This document shows positions 24,483 to 33,473 of a DNA stretch of 43,120 nucleotides, piece after piece (position 1 is the stretch's first letter; each line of letters opens with the position of its first letter). Under the pieces are notes generated by a model. That model ran no database searches and was not told where the DNA came from. It was given only the letters and a program-made list of their open reading frames with translations. Source of the stretch: Sphaerochaeta sp. UBA5849 (lineage in GTDB: Bacteria > Spirochaetota > Spirochaetia > Sphaerochaetales > Sphaerochaetaceae); the NCBI GenBank assembly GCA_002432715.1, contig DJGJ01000052.1, positions 1-43,120 on the forward strand. The letters are read 5' to 3'. A program made the position numbers and the translations under genes.

Positions 24483-25725
24483 TACGCTCCTGTGGCAGTC
24501 GTAAGAGCAGTCCAAGCAACAAACAGATCAACGAAACAGATAGAATCCCCAAACCAACCCCGAACAGGTTACTGAACCAGCCAAGCAGCAAGGCTATTGC
24601 CGCTGCGAACAACGACTCCGCCTGCGACTCCACCGACAGACCCGAGGCAAGCGATGTCTGATCCATCCGCTCGCTTACATAGGCGATTCCCATCGGCTTT
24701 CGCAGATTCTCCAGAATGTAGATGCCAAGGTAGAGCACTACAGAAAGGACGACATAGGAGAGGTGAAGCAGCAGGCCGCTGACCAACCCAAGGGTGACTC
24801 CGATAAGCAGCGTGAGGTTCAACGGTGTCGCCAAGCCGTTGAAATGCGATGCGAATGTCCCTGATTTGCTGGAAGCAAAGGCGGTGGCTGCATAGAGAAT
24901 AGAATATACAATCCCAATCACCAAGGCGGTGCGTTTCTGATCCTCCCAAGCCAGAAAAATCGGTAGGCTCAAGGCCAACGTCTCCAACAGCGGTTGCAGG
25001 TAATCCTTGAACGCCTTGTAGTAGCCGGTGTATAAAGCCTGGCTTGAGATGGTGCGGACCATTGCCAGACTCTTCATGCTGGCAATAAGGGAGCGCATCA
25101 CCGAGACAAACTCCTCGGTTATGCGCCTGTCACTGGTATGCCGCTTTCCATCGAGGTTCTTGGGATAGGAGAGAATGAGGAAGACGTTGAGCACATAGGG
25201 AATTATCGTAAACAGAAAAATCGGAGCATAGGAGCCTTGATAGAGGACCAAGAGAGCGGCAATCAGGGCGGAAACGGCGGCGCCCCGCTGAGACCAGGCA
25301 CGGGTATGTCCGTAATAATAGGTTTTTTGGTCCTCCCACCCATTGAGCCGGAGGTAATCGAAAATCATCGCCTTATGCGTGCCGGTACGAAAGGCGTCAC
25401 CAAATGCATAGGCAGCCATTGCAAGCAAGAGGATTTCAAAGCTGTCGGCGAAATAAAAGGTTATGAAGGCGAGAATGTAAGCGAGGAAGGAGAACACCAT
25501 CGTCAGCCTTCTGCCTACGCTGTCTGCAAAAATTCCCGAAGGAACTTCCGTGAGATTAATCAGCACCTCGCGTGTCGCATAGAGGGTCCCTATTTCTAGA
25601 TAGCTCAATCCCTTGTCCAAGAAGACAAGCAACATGAACGGCTCATAAAACCGCAGGTCCTTGAGAAACCCGTAAGCACAGAATTTCGCGTACTGCAGGT
25701 TCTTGGTGAATGTTTGCTTCGGCAT
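24451..25725 (-). CDS. MFS transporter
   Basis: Integral membrane protein of 424 residues with about twelve spans. The signature between helices 2 and 3, EVPSGIFADSVGRRLTMVFS, is the standard MFS motif A (GxxaDrxGrr) and identifies a major-facilitator carrier. The C-terminal half includes YVSERMDQTSLASGLSVESQ, found in several bacterial MFS proteins of unknown substrate. It starts 54 bases after the LacI-type gene on the same strand, so the two may be co-transcribed and the regulator may control it. Substrate unknown. Confidence 0.83.
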   Translation of the reverse strand: MPKQTFTKNLQYAKFCAYGFLKDLRFYEPFMLLVFLDKGLSYLEIGTLYATREVLINLTEVPSGIFADSVGRRLTMVFSFLAYILAFITFYFADSFEILLLAMAAYAFGDAFRTGTHKAMIFDYLRLNGWEDQKTYYYGHTRAWSQRGAAVSALIAALLVLYQGSYAPIFLFTIIPYVLNVFLILSYPKNLDGKRHTSDRRITEEFVSVMRSLIASMKSLAMVRTISSQALYTGYYKAFKDYLQPLLETLALSLPIFLAWEDQKRTALVIGIVYSILYAATAFASSKSGTFASHFNGLATPLNLTLLIGVTLGLVSGLLLHLSYVVLSVVLYLGIYILENLRKPMGIAYVSERMDQTSLASGLSVESQAESLFAAAIALLLGWFSNLFGVGLGILSVSLICLLLGLLLRLPQERTTVTQAHQTS

Positions 25726-25779
25726 GATTACAACCTAGCATGGGTTGTACCATTGAAATACAAAGAAGTCAAATGCTTC

Positions 25780-26841
25780 CTACTTGACCGGTGGTATTCC
25801 TGTTGAAGTTCGAACGACCAAGCGGTTTTGGTACTCCACGCGCGTTACCGCACCTTGTTCCAATGTACGGGGCTGCTGTCGCTCCATTTTTTCACAGAGA
25901 AGACGAACGGCACTCTTTCCTCCCTGGAGGATGTAGTGCTCGACGGTGGTAAGCCCTACCCCGGCGAAGGAGGAAGGATAGATATTGTCAAACCCGCAGA
26001 CGCTGTAATCGTCGGGGATCGAGAATCCGCTCTCCTTGATGGCATCGATGACACCATAGGCGACCATGTCGTTGATGGCGACCATGGCTGTCACGTCCGG
26101 CGTCTCCTTCATGCAGCGTTTTGCCAGGGCATACCCTGTCTGATGCTCGATATCAAGGGTATTGAGCTCGGTAAGCGAGGAAACCTCAGCTGTGTAGAGA
26201 CTGAGTCTTGCCGGCGGACCGAACTGCTTGATTGCGACATTGAGCCCCTCGAAACGCCTGACGCGGGCGCTGTGTTCGCTGTTGAGACTGGTTGAGAGAT
26301 AGGCAATTTTCCGATGACCAAGTGAGAGTAGATGATTTGCGACCAAGGTGCCTGCATTGAAATTGTTCACATCCACCGTATCAAGGCCGACATCGTTCTG
26401 CTTGTCCCCGACTGCAACAACCGGAACGGTCTTGTTCAACTCCCGAACAAGCTCGGGCTGCTGGGGGATCATGGCAAAAATCACCCCGCCCACCGAAGGT
26501 TCTTTGGCAAACTCACAGACTCTCTTCTCCTTGTCGATGTCCCAGTAGGTGGTAAAGAGCACAGTTTCCAAACCACGCACCTTTGCTTCCTGCTCCATGC
26601 CTTGGATGATGGAGGCAAAATAGGGATTGATGACCGAAGGACAAACAATGACGACGATCTTGCGGTCCCGCTTGGCGTGTTTGCTTTCATACCCCATTTC
26701 ACGACTGACGGTATAGACTGCGTTGATAGTCTCATCGGAGAAGCGATTCAAGCTCTTGGAGGCCAGGATCATGGAAACGCTGGCGGAAGAAATACCAACT
26801 TTGTCTGCAATATCCTGCAGGGTGACCTTTTTTTTGCGCAT
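25780..26841 (-). CDS. LacI-family transcriptional regulator
   Basis: A 353-residue regulator: lysine-rich start, helix-turn-helix at about residues 6-26 (TLQDIADKVGISSASVSMIL), hinge, then a sugar-binding domain with IVVIVCPSVINPYFASIIQG and VAINDMVAYGVIDAI. The start is the ATG at 26841 with GAGG seven bases upstream; a TTG just before it extends the frame by one codon. It has no adjacent sugar operon; its closest partner is the MFS gene 54 bases downstream. The inverted repeat at 26852-26865 directly upstream is a candidate autoregulatory site. Confidence 0.88.
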   Translation of the reverse strand: MRKKKVTLQDIADKVGISSASVSMILASKSLNRFSDETINAVYTVSREMGYESKHAKRDRKIVVIVCPSVINPYFASIIQGMEQEAKVRGLETVLFTTYWDIDKEKRVCEFAKEPSVGGVIFAMIPQQPELVRELNKTVPVVAVGDKQNDVGLDTVDVNNFNAGTLVANHLLSLGHRKIAYLSTSLNSEHSARVRRFEGLNVAIKQFGPPARLSLYTAEVSSLTELNTLDIEHQTGYALAKRCMKETPDVTAMVAINDMVAYGVIDAIKESGFSIPDDYSVCGFDNIYPSSFAGVGLTTVEHYILQGGKSAVRLLCEKMERQQPRTLEQGAVTRVEYQNRLVVRTSTGIPPVK

Positions 26842-26851
26842 CAACGTACCT

Positions 26852-26865
26852 CATTGCATTCAATG
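26852..26865. promoter_or_regulatory. Inverted repeat before the second lacI-type gene
   Basis: CATTG-CATT-CAATG, a perfect five-base repeat with a four-base spacer, 11 bases before the start. It differs from the TTAAACGCTTAA operator of the first LacI protein, as expected for a different regulator. Short, so chance cannot be excluded. The rest of 26866-27150 shows nothing I can name. Confidence 0.35.
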
Positions 26866-27198
26866 GTTAATATTAAACAGGAATGCGGCTGCTTTGCAAG
26901 AAAAAAGAAACCTTGCTTGTATCCCCTATTCTCGTACTTTACCATACATGGCATATAATTACAAATGATATAGGTTGCTTCATTTTTCTAGAAAGAAAAT
27001 TGCTTCAGCAAAAATTGGTAAAGTTTCAACACCTATACCTTACAACCAACACTATTCAGGACCTGAAAACAAGTCTTATGCCCTTGGGTGCAAGCTGGTG
27101 ATGGTGGAGTAATACATGTTCTTTTCACAGATTATTCACATCTTTCAAACGCTTGTTGATGGACAACCTCCCACTGAATGTATAGTATTTATACATAG

Positions 27199-28386
27199 AT
27201 GAGGATACTGTCCAAAAAACCATTGTTTATACGGATTGCTCAGCCAACGTATGGTGCTTATCTTCTGAAACGGAATCATGTAGAACTCGTTGGTATGCAA
27301 CAGCTTTCCGAACTGCAGCCACCATTTCTGGTGATTGGCAACCACGTCCACACCTTGGATTCTTTTCTTATCAGCTCGGCCTCCCCTGTACATATCCGAT
27401 GGGTAGCAGGAGCGTACCTCTTCAAGCTCTTCGCACTCAGACCCATGCTGGAACGGTGGATCGGAGCCATCTCCAAACAACAGGGACGCAACGACTTTTT
27501 CACAATCCGCGCAATCGGGGATGCGCTCAAAAGCGGTGACATCGTAGGACTTTTCCCTGAAGGAACCCGCACATGGGATGGGGAACCGGTGGGATTCGAC
27601 CAAGCGATCGCCAAGCTGGTTCGCATGTTCAAAGTACCTATTGTTGTCATGCACCTCGAGGGCTTCTATGGGCTCAAGCCCCGATGGGCGGACAAGAAAC
27701 GAAAAGGCAATGTGTTCCTGCGGGTTCTCCCCCCGATTATGCCCGACCATATCAGGGAGATGTCGGTAACGGAACTCTATGAACGGCTGCTTGCCGATAT
27801 CGGCTATTCCTATCGTGATTGGCAGGAGAAAAACCATCTTCCGTATGTATCCAAGCGTGCTGCCGAAGGTGTTGAACAGGTGCTCTATCTCTGCCCTGAG
27901 TGCAAGCAAGCCAGCACGATAGTCAGCAAAGGCATTACCATAACCTGCACACACTGCAACTTTGCATCACTGGACCCCTATGACAAGCTGCATACAACCC
28001 AAGGCACCCATCACTTCGATGACATTGCCTTCTGGCATGCTTGGGAACGAGAGTATATTACCTTGCCGCAAAGCTCTTCGCTTACGTTCCCGCCGGACAG
28101 AGGGGTACTCCTGCAAACCGGCGATGCCAAAAAACTCGTCACCCTGGAGAAGCGCTTTACCCTGCAGATGGATCAAGAGGGAATCCGAATCAAGTCGGAA
28201 ACCGGGCGTGACATGTTCTTGGCATTTGAATCCATCCAATCGATGATCATCAACGCCAAGAATACCGTGGAACTTTACCACGACAATACGCTCTACAGAA
28301 TCAGAATCTTCAAACGAGGATGCATACTCAAGTACGTGGAGATGTATCAAGCAAAACGAACGAGTACTGAGGGAGACCAAGCATGA
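27199..28386 (+). CDS. PlsC-type acyltransferase with C-terminal zinc ribbon
   Basis: A 395-residue protein. Residues about 1-200 are a lysophospholipid acyltransferase (PlsC) domain: the HX4D motif is His49-Asp54 in GNHVHTLDS, and FPEGTR is at 119-124. It would acylate 1-acyl-glycerol-3-phosphate or a related lysolipid at the membrane. After residue 230 comes a zinc ribbon (Cys232, Cys235, Cys250, Cys253) and a further domain of about 130 residues I do not recognise, so it is much longer than ordinary PlsC. TAG lies directly before the ATG, no ribosome binding site is visible and a TGGACA/TAGTAT pair ends about ten bases upstream, suggesting a leaderless mRNA. It overlaps the symporter gene by four bases. 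Confidence 0.85.
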   Translation: MRILSKKPLFIRIAQPTYGAYLLKRNHVELVGMQQLSELQPPFLVIGNHVHTLDSFLISSASPVHIRWVAGAYLFKLFALRPMLERWIGAISKQQGRNDFFTIRAIGDALKSGDIVGLFPEGTRTWDGEPVGFDQAIAKLVRMFKVPIVVMHLEGFYGLKPRWADKKRKGNVFLRVLPPIMPDHIREMSVTELYERLLADIGYSYRDWQEKNHLPYVSKRAAEGVEQVLYLCPECKQASTIVSKGITITCTHCNFASLDPYDKLHTTQGTHHFDDIAFWHAWEREYITLPQSSSLTFPPDRGVLLQTGDAKKLVTLEKRFTLQMDQEGIRIKSETGRDMFLAFESIQSMIINAKNTVELYHDNTLYRIRIFKRGCILKYVEMYQAKRTSTEGDQA

Positions 28387-29801
28387 ACTGGAACTTTTTC
28401 TACCACATCGGCATCATCTCATTCTCGCTGCTGTTTGCAGCACTACTGAGAGCGAGAATTCGATTCTTCCAACGGTTCTTGATCCCGGCCTCGATCATTT
28501 CAGGAATCATCCTGTTGGTATTCTATAACTTTGTTGCTCCGCATTGGGGGCTGAGAAATGACTTTCTCGGCGAAATAGTCTACCATCTGCTCAACATTTC
28601 CTTCATCTCCATGTTGCTCAGGGTGACCGGCAAGCAAAAACAGGATGGGAAGGCGAAACGGACGCTGGCGGCCAATGTCACTGCGGTAATGGGCCAGTAC
28701 GGTCTGCAATGCTTTTTCGGTTTGTTGATGACTGCCCTGATGATCGCCACCTTCAAGCCAACGCTCAATCCTGCCTTCGGTTTCACCCTCCCCCTCGGCT
28801 TTGAGCTCGGACCCGGACAAGCTTATTCCATCGGCATGGGGTGGGAGCAAATGGGTTTCAGGGGAGCTTCCTCAGTAGGATTGACGATGGCTGCCATCGG
28901 ATTTCTGATTGGCAGTTTCGGCGGTGTGGTTCTCATAAACCAAGGTCTCAAACGAGGCTGGATCGGCAAGGAACATGCACAGCGCATCAACAACAAGAGT
29001 GTACGGACCGGGTTTTTCAGCCGCCTCGATTACGAACGGCCCGTAGGCTCCTATCTTTCCACCGATGGCGAGTCGCTTGATTCGTTGACCTACCATATTG
29101 CCTTGGTCATGGCCACCTACTTGATCAGCTGGGGTTTTCTCACCGGCTTGACATTCCTGCTCAACCTCATCGGCCCTTTGGGAGCCGATCTTGCAGAGAG
29201 CCTTTGGGGCATAAACTTCATTTTCAGCGCTTTCTGTGCCTTGGGAGTGAAGATGATCATGCGGTTTTTCAAGGTGGAAACCACGATAGACAATGCAACG
29301 TGCAACCGCATCAGCGGGTTGTCGGTCGACCTGACGGTCGCCTCAAGTCTCGGTGCCATCTCCTTGGTTACCGTACAAGGCTACTGGCTTCCAATTCTCA
29401 TTCTTACTCTCACCGGTATGTTCATCACCCTCGTCATTCTGCCTTGGTACTGCTCACGCATCTACGATGACCATAAATTCTTCCGAATGCTCGTCATCTA
29501 TGGAACCGCAACCGGCACGCTTCCCACCGGTCTGGCTCTGCTGAGGGTGGTCGACCAGGAGTTCGAAACTCCGGTGGCAACCGACTACCTCTACTCGGTA
29601 GGTATCGTATTCCTCCTGGCCATACCCATTATTCTGAGTATCAACCTGCCGGCTTTCAGCGTCACCAGAAACAATTCAATGCTGTTCACCTTGGCAATCG
29701 GCATCAGTGCATTCTATCTGTTGGCATCCTTCGTCTCCTACCTCCTGATCGCAAAAAAACGTTCATTTGCCAAGGTAGGGAACTTGTTCTATACCGATTA
29801 G
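28383..29801 (+). CDS. GltS-like sodium/glutamate symporter
   Basis: Integral membrane protein of 472 residues resembling sodium/glutamate symporters: repeated glycine-rich helices, with FELGPGQAYSIGMGWEQMGF in the first half and ATGTLPTGLALLRVVDQEF in the second, which are the paired signature segments of that family. It would import an anionic amino acid with sodium; the exact substrate is uncertain because the family-wide residues differ from E. coli GltS. Its ATG overlaps the stop of the acyltransferase gene (ATGA), indicating coupled translation. Its stop codon overlaps that of the convergent 578-residue unknown protein. Confidence 0.78.
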   Translation: MNWNFFYHIGIISFSLLFAALLRARIRFFQRFLIPASIISGIILLVFYNFVAPHWGLRNDFLGEIVYHLLNISFISMLLRVTGKQKQDGKAKRTLAANVTAVMGQYGLQCFFGLLMTALMIATFKPTLNPAFGFTLPLGFELGPGQAYSIGMGWEQMGFRGASSVGLTMAAIGFLIGSFGGVVLINQGLKRGWIGKEHAQRINNKSVRTGFFSRLDYERPVGSYLSTDGESLDSLTYHIALVMATYLISWGFLTGLTFLLNLIGPLGADLAESLWGINFIFSAFCALGVKMIMRFFKVETTIDNATCNRISGLSVDLTVASSLGAISLVTVQGYWLPILILTLTGMFITLVILPWYCSRIYDDHKFFRMLVIYGTATGTLPTGLALLRVVDQEFETPVATDYLYSVGIVFLLAIPIILSINLPAFSVTRNNSMLFTLAIGISAFYLLASFVSYLLIAKKRSFAKVGNLFYTD

Positions 29802-31534
29802 TGAATTGGTGAAATCAGTGCCTTCAACATCGGGGTGGCTTGTATCGTATACAGGCCTCTCGTTCGTTTCTCCCCTCTTGGCCGCTCGGCAACACTGCAC
29901 AACGAGGTTTGGATAAAGCATTTGAATACCACCCTGCTCAACAGTTCAACATATTCATCAAATTCGTAAGTACGGAAGAACAGGGGAAAGAGCTTGAAGA
30001 TTTCTAAAGCGATGGAGCGTACCAGGACAGGTCTGTCGCTCAGATGCAACAGGATCCACAGCAACATATTCAGACTCATGTAGCCGAGGGTTTCATCCTC
30101 GAATTCCTCAAGTGCACGATCCTCAAGAAAACCAAAGAGACCTTCCTCTTCCACCTCCTGCAGATAGCGGTCCTGCGTGTAGCCATGAAATCTCTCAATC
30201 AACTCTTCAGGCTCCTGAAGCAGGAAACGCGAGGAATCATACAAGTCATCGCCAAAACCTTTTCGCTGGGAGCCCGGCGGTACCGGCCATCCATCAAGCT
30301 CGTACTGCTTCTCTTCCTCGGGCACGTTATAGGAGTATTTGGCCATGGTCTTGTGCAGCTGGGCAATAAACTCCTCCACCAGCTCAACATCAACACCTGC
30401 TTTATGTGCTTCTTTTTCAATTTCGAACTGTTTTCCAGAATTGAGTGCCTCGATGTACTTGGCCATCACCTTGTTCAAGGCGTCAATTTCCTTTTTGTCC
30501 GCAGGTTCCACCTCTTTTTCGTCTCCAGCCAGCTTGAAGGGATCCCAAGGCATTGGATAATCCTGTTCCAGGTTCATGACCAAGGGGACGGAAAGCCGAT
30601 ACAAAGGCTCTGTGTCAGGATGGCCGACAATCCGGCAGAGCAAGGAAAAAGCATCCGCTGCGAAGGCAAAAATCAACCAATGCTGCTTCAGTTGGAATAT
30701 GCGAAAATTGAGCAACTCCGGGTGCTCTAGCAAGTCAGAAGGTCCATACTTCTCAACCATATCTTCATCGGCTTCTTCAAGAATGTATTGCGTTGCACCA
30801 TCCTTTGATTGAATCGACCAGAACGGTGATTGGAAGTCATAGCTAAGCTCATCCACATATGCCATGTGAATCAGCATCTCTTTACCCTGCGTGGTAATCG
30901 AAGGAATGAAAGAAAGGTAATCCCAATAGTATAAAGCCTGTGGATACTCTTTCAAAACCCCATCCAAGCCATCCTTGGCATACAGATCAGCATCGAACAT
31001 TCGGCAGGTAAAAACAATATCATCGGCTTGCAATGAGTTGTAATGGATCAGCCCGGCACACTGCAGGCAAAGCCCGTTGTCCAACATCAGGGTCACATAC
31101 GTGACATTACGGCTCTCGCGTCTCTCCTGCAACATCTCCAAGCTTGGGGAGCAAAACAAGTAGTGGGTATCTGTCAGCAGATCTGCAATCTCAAACAATT
31201 CCGGTTTCTTCCTTTCAACTATCCTGAAAGCAAGGAAGAACCCAGGTTTAAGCGCCCAATGGGATAGCACCTGCCGGGTCTGTGGAGGCAGCACAGTATC
31301 GTTGTTCTGCAATAGTCTTCTCAGTTGGTCTGCATTCCCCATCGTCTGGCTAATTATGTATTGGTCAAGAATGCCATACCTGTACGCTTTATTGTCCGGT
31401 TCTTTCTCCATAAGGAATGATACCAATGCATCCACATCCAATTTGGACGCATAATCTTCAAACATCGAGACAATCACTTCATATTGTGTATCGTAGAGAT
31501 CACATCGGCTTTCCCAATCTTGTGGTATGTTCAT
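29798..31534 (-). CDS. Large hypothetical soluble protein
   Basis: A 578-residue protein from the ATG at 31534 (MNIPQDWESR); the frame is open to 31666 but that would run into the divergent outer-membrane gene. It has no signal peptide or clear membrane helices and is acidic. Aromatic- and leucine-rich segments (LSHWALKPGFFLAFRIVERK; LNMLLWILLHLSDR) suggest an alpha-helical fold, with a lysine/glutamate-rich linker around DKKEIDALNKVMAKYIEALN. I do not recognise it. No good ribosome binding site is seen. TATATA 11-16 bases before the start could be a -10 box. Confidence 0.7.
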   Translation of the reverse strand: MNIPQDWESRCDLYDTQYEVIVSMFEDYASKLDVDALVSFLMEKEPDNKAYRYGILDQYIISQTMGNADQLRRLLQNNDTVLPPQTRQVLSHWALKPGFFLAFRIVERKKPELFEIADLLTDTHYLFCSPSLEMLQERRESRNVTYVTLMLDNGLCLQCAGLIHYNSLQADDIVFTCRMFDADLYAKDGLDGVLKEYPQALYYWDYLSFIPSITTQGKEMLIHMAYVDELSYDFQSPFWSIQSKDGATQYILEEADEDMVEKYGPSDLLEHPELLNFRIFQLKQHWLIFAFAADAFSLLCRIVGHPDTEPLYRLSVPLVMNLEQDYPMPWDPFKLAGDEKEVEPADKKEIDALNKVMAKYIEALNSGKQFEIEKEAHKAGVDVELVEEFIAQLHKTMAKYSYNVPEEEKQYELDGWPVPPGSQRKGFGDDLYDSSRFLLQEPEELIERFHGYTQDRYLQEVEEEGLFGFLEDRALEEFEDETLGYMSLNMLLWILLHLSDRPVLVRSIALEIFKLFPLFFRTYEFDEYVELLSRVVFKCFIQTSLCSVAERPRGEKRTRGLYTIQATPMLKALISPIH

Positions 31535-31643
31535 ACTGAGGAGTATTCCATATATAGTAGTTTCTGAAAAGCAGGGAACCTTTTCATTTTGCCTCTCATG
31601 CTCTACAGTACACACAAGCACACCTTGTAAAGAGGACTCCAAA

Positions 31644-33302
31644 ATGAAGGTTCGCACGTGTTTCATAGTACTATTGGTAATTTCAGCCAGCTTGCTCTTT
31701 GGCTCATATTCCCCGTCCCAAATCCCTCTCGATTCTCCAATCTATCAGGAGATCGACCTCCTGTATCGTCTTCATGGCATTCCCCTCCCCTCTGCATCCC
31801 GTCCTTGGAATACCAACGAAGCTGTTCAAATATTGAACATGCTTCCCCAACAAAGTCCTTACCAGGAACTGAAAGAGCAAGCATGGCAGAGAATTCAAAC
31901 AAACAAGACTGACAACTTCTCCGCCAAAGTAACTCCAACACTGGCCCTGGAAGCCTACACCCACACCAACAGTACCGACTTCAAGACCTTTGATGATTGG
32001 ATATACAGCTACGATGAGAGACAACCTCTCTTAGACTTCAGCGTTTCGCTGCAATTCAGCAAGTCCTTCCTTTTAGAGACTTCGCTGCAGGCAGGCGTGG
32101 GAGGATATACTGCGAAGTATAAGGATATAGAAAAAAACTTGGAAACGTATGGTATTGGAGCAATACTCAACCAAGGATCAGCCACGCTTGTTACTTCGGC
32201 TTATCTGTATCGACGTATCTTCAACACCAATATACCCACAGCAGACAAGACCTTGGAACCAGACTTTCCCAGACACAGTCAGTTGACGTATGCAGGACCC
32301 TGGTATGCGATAAGCCTGGGCAGAGGCCCTCTCTCCTGGGGGCAGGGGGGCAGTGGCAACTTGGTCATTGGAAATCACATCTCCAACCATACCAGCCTTT
32401 CAGCCTCCTTCTTCAGCCAGAACACCAAGGTGCAGCTGCTCTATCTTTTCTTCCCAGACCTCAGTACTTCAAATGCAGGAAGCCGAGTATTCTTAGGCCA
32501 CCGCATCGAGTTCAGGCCTCTTGGTTGGGCACGCTTCTCCATCTCTGAGAACATTATGGCAAATGCCGACAACCTTTCCCCCCAGTACCTCGATCCCACC
32601 TATATCTATCACAATATTTACAACCCAGACCAAGTCAACTCCATAGCAAGCATTGAGGCTGACATTGCTCTTGCAAAGGGCTTGTCCCTCCATGGACAGT
32701 TTGCCCTCGACCAATACCAGCTCTCTTCTGAGGGAGCGGAAATGGCAAATGCCATGGCATACTTGGGAGGCCTCACCTACGCTTGGAGCCAAGACAAGGG
32801 GTATTGGACGGCACTGGCCGAAGTTGTATCAGTAGACCCTGCCATGTACCGAAGAGAAAAAGTCGACTTTCTGGTTGCCAGAGATCTTATGAAGCATGAT
32901 GACGGAGACCCCGTCATCATCGACTACTTGGGCTATTCATATGGTTCCGACAGCCAGGTCCTGCAGACAAAGCTCTCGTATTATAGACCCAACCTCTTTT
33001 CTGCCGAAGGCTCGGTGACCATCCATCGGCAGGGGGAGCTGACCTATGATAAACCGCATCACAAGAACCCGGATACCAATACTGATTCTCCCAATGTAAA
33101 CGGCCCCTCACCCTCAGGAGACAACATCACCGAACGCCTTATCGTCGGGCTTGCGGGAACCTGCTATACCGATTGGAAGAATCTTGTCCTGTATGCCCAG
33201 GCAAACTGGATCGGAAGGCGTATCTATCAAAGACCTACAAAAACGTATGCAGCTGAGGCAAGTGATCTGCAGTTGGTCATGGGCATGAAGATTCGTTTCT
33301 AG
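31644..33302 (+). CDS. Wzi-like outer-membrane beta-barrel protein
   Basis: A 552-residue exported protein. A Sec signal peptide (residues about 1-19: KVRTCFIVLLVISASLLFG) is followed by a helical segment LDSPIYQEIDLLYRLHG and repeated amphipathic strands, ending in an aromatic residue (GMKIRF), the outer-membrane barrel signal. The block YAISLGRGPLSWGQGGSGNL and the overall layout resemble Wzi/capsule-assembly barrels found in Gram-negatives and spirochaetes. Capsule function is not implied here because no capsule genes are nearby. AAGAGGA precedes the ATG at 31644; the longer frame from 31527 would spoil the signal peptide. Confidence 0.78.
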   Translation: MKVRTCFIVLLVISASLLFGSYSPSQIPLDSPIYQEIDLLYRLHGIPLPSASRPWNTNEAVQILNMLPQQSPYQELKEQAWQRIQTNKTDNFSAKVTPTLALEAYTHTNSTDFKTFDDWIYSYDERQPLLDFSVSLQFSKSFLLETSLQAGVGGYTAKYKDIEKNLETYGIGAILNQGSATLVTSAYLYRRIFNTNIPTADKTLEPDFPRHSQLTYAGPWYAISLGRGPLSWGQGGSGNLVIGNHISNHTSLSASFFSQNTKVQLLYLFFPDLSTSNAGSRVFLGHRIEFRPLGWARFSISENIMANADNLSPQYLDPTYIYHNIYNPDQVNSIASIEADIALAKGLSLHGQFALDQYQLSSEGAEMANAMAYLGGLTYAWSQDKGYWTALAEVVSVDPAMYRREKVDFLVARDLMKHDDGDPVIIDYLGYSYGSDSQVLQTKLSYYRPNLFSAEGSVTIHRQGELTYDKPHHKNPDTNTDSPNVNGPSPSGDNITERLIVGLAGTCYTDWKNLVLYAQANWIGRRIYQRPTKTYAAEASDLQLVMGMKIRF

Positions 33303-33328
33303 GATTCCGATAAACCTCACCCTAGGAA

Positions 33329-33373
33329 AGTGAGCGTCAGCTTTCTGATAGAAAAAGCTGACGCACTCTTTTG
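33329..33373 (+). terminator. Rho-independent terminator after the outer-membrane protein gene
   Basis: GCGTCAGCTTT pairs with AAAGCTGACGC over 11 bases, extended outward by AGTG/CACT past one bulged A, and is followed by TCTTTTGC. Strong and correctly placed 27 bases after the stop. Confidence 0.85.
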
Positions 33374-33443
33374 CTACGTTAGGTATTTCTTTCTAAATAC
33401 AATAATTAGGTCCTTGTTCGACTTGCCCTTCCATCAACAAAGG

Positions 33444-33473
33444 CGGTAGTATCTGCACGGGACCATACTACCG
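33444..33473 (+). promoter_or_regulatory. Perfect inverted repeat directly before the UgpA-like start codon
   Basis: CGGTAGTAT and ATACTACCG are perfect nine-base arms with a 12-base loop; the right arm ends at the base before the ATG. The only SD-like bases, CGGGA, sit in the loop. It could be a regulator site or an mRNA hairpin controlling translation of the operon. Confidence 0.55.
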
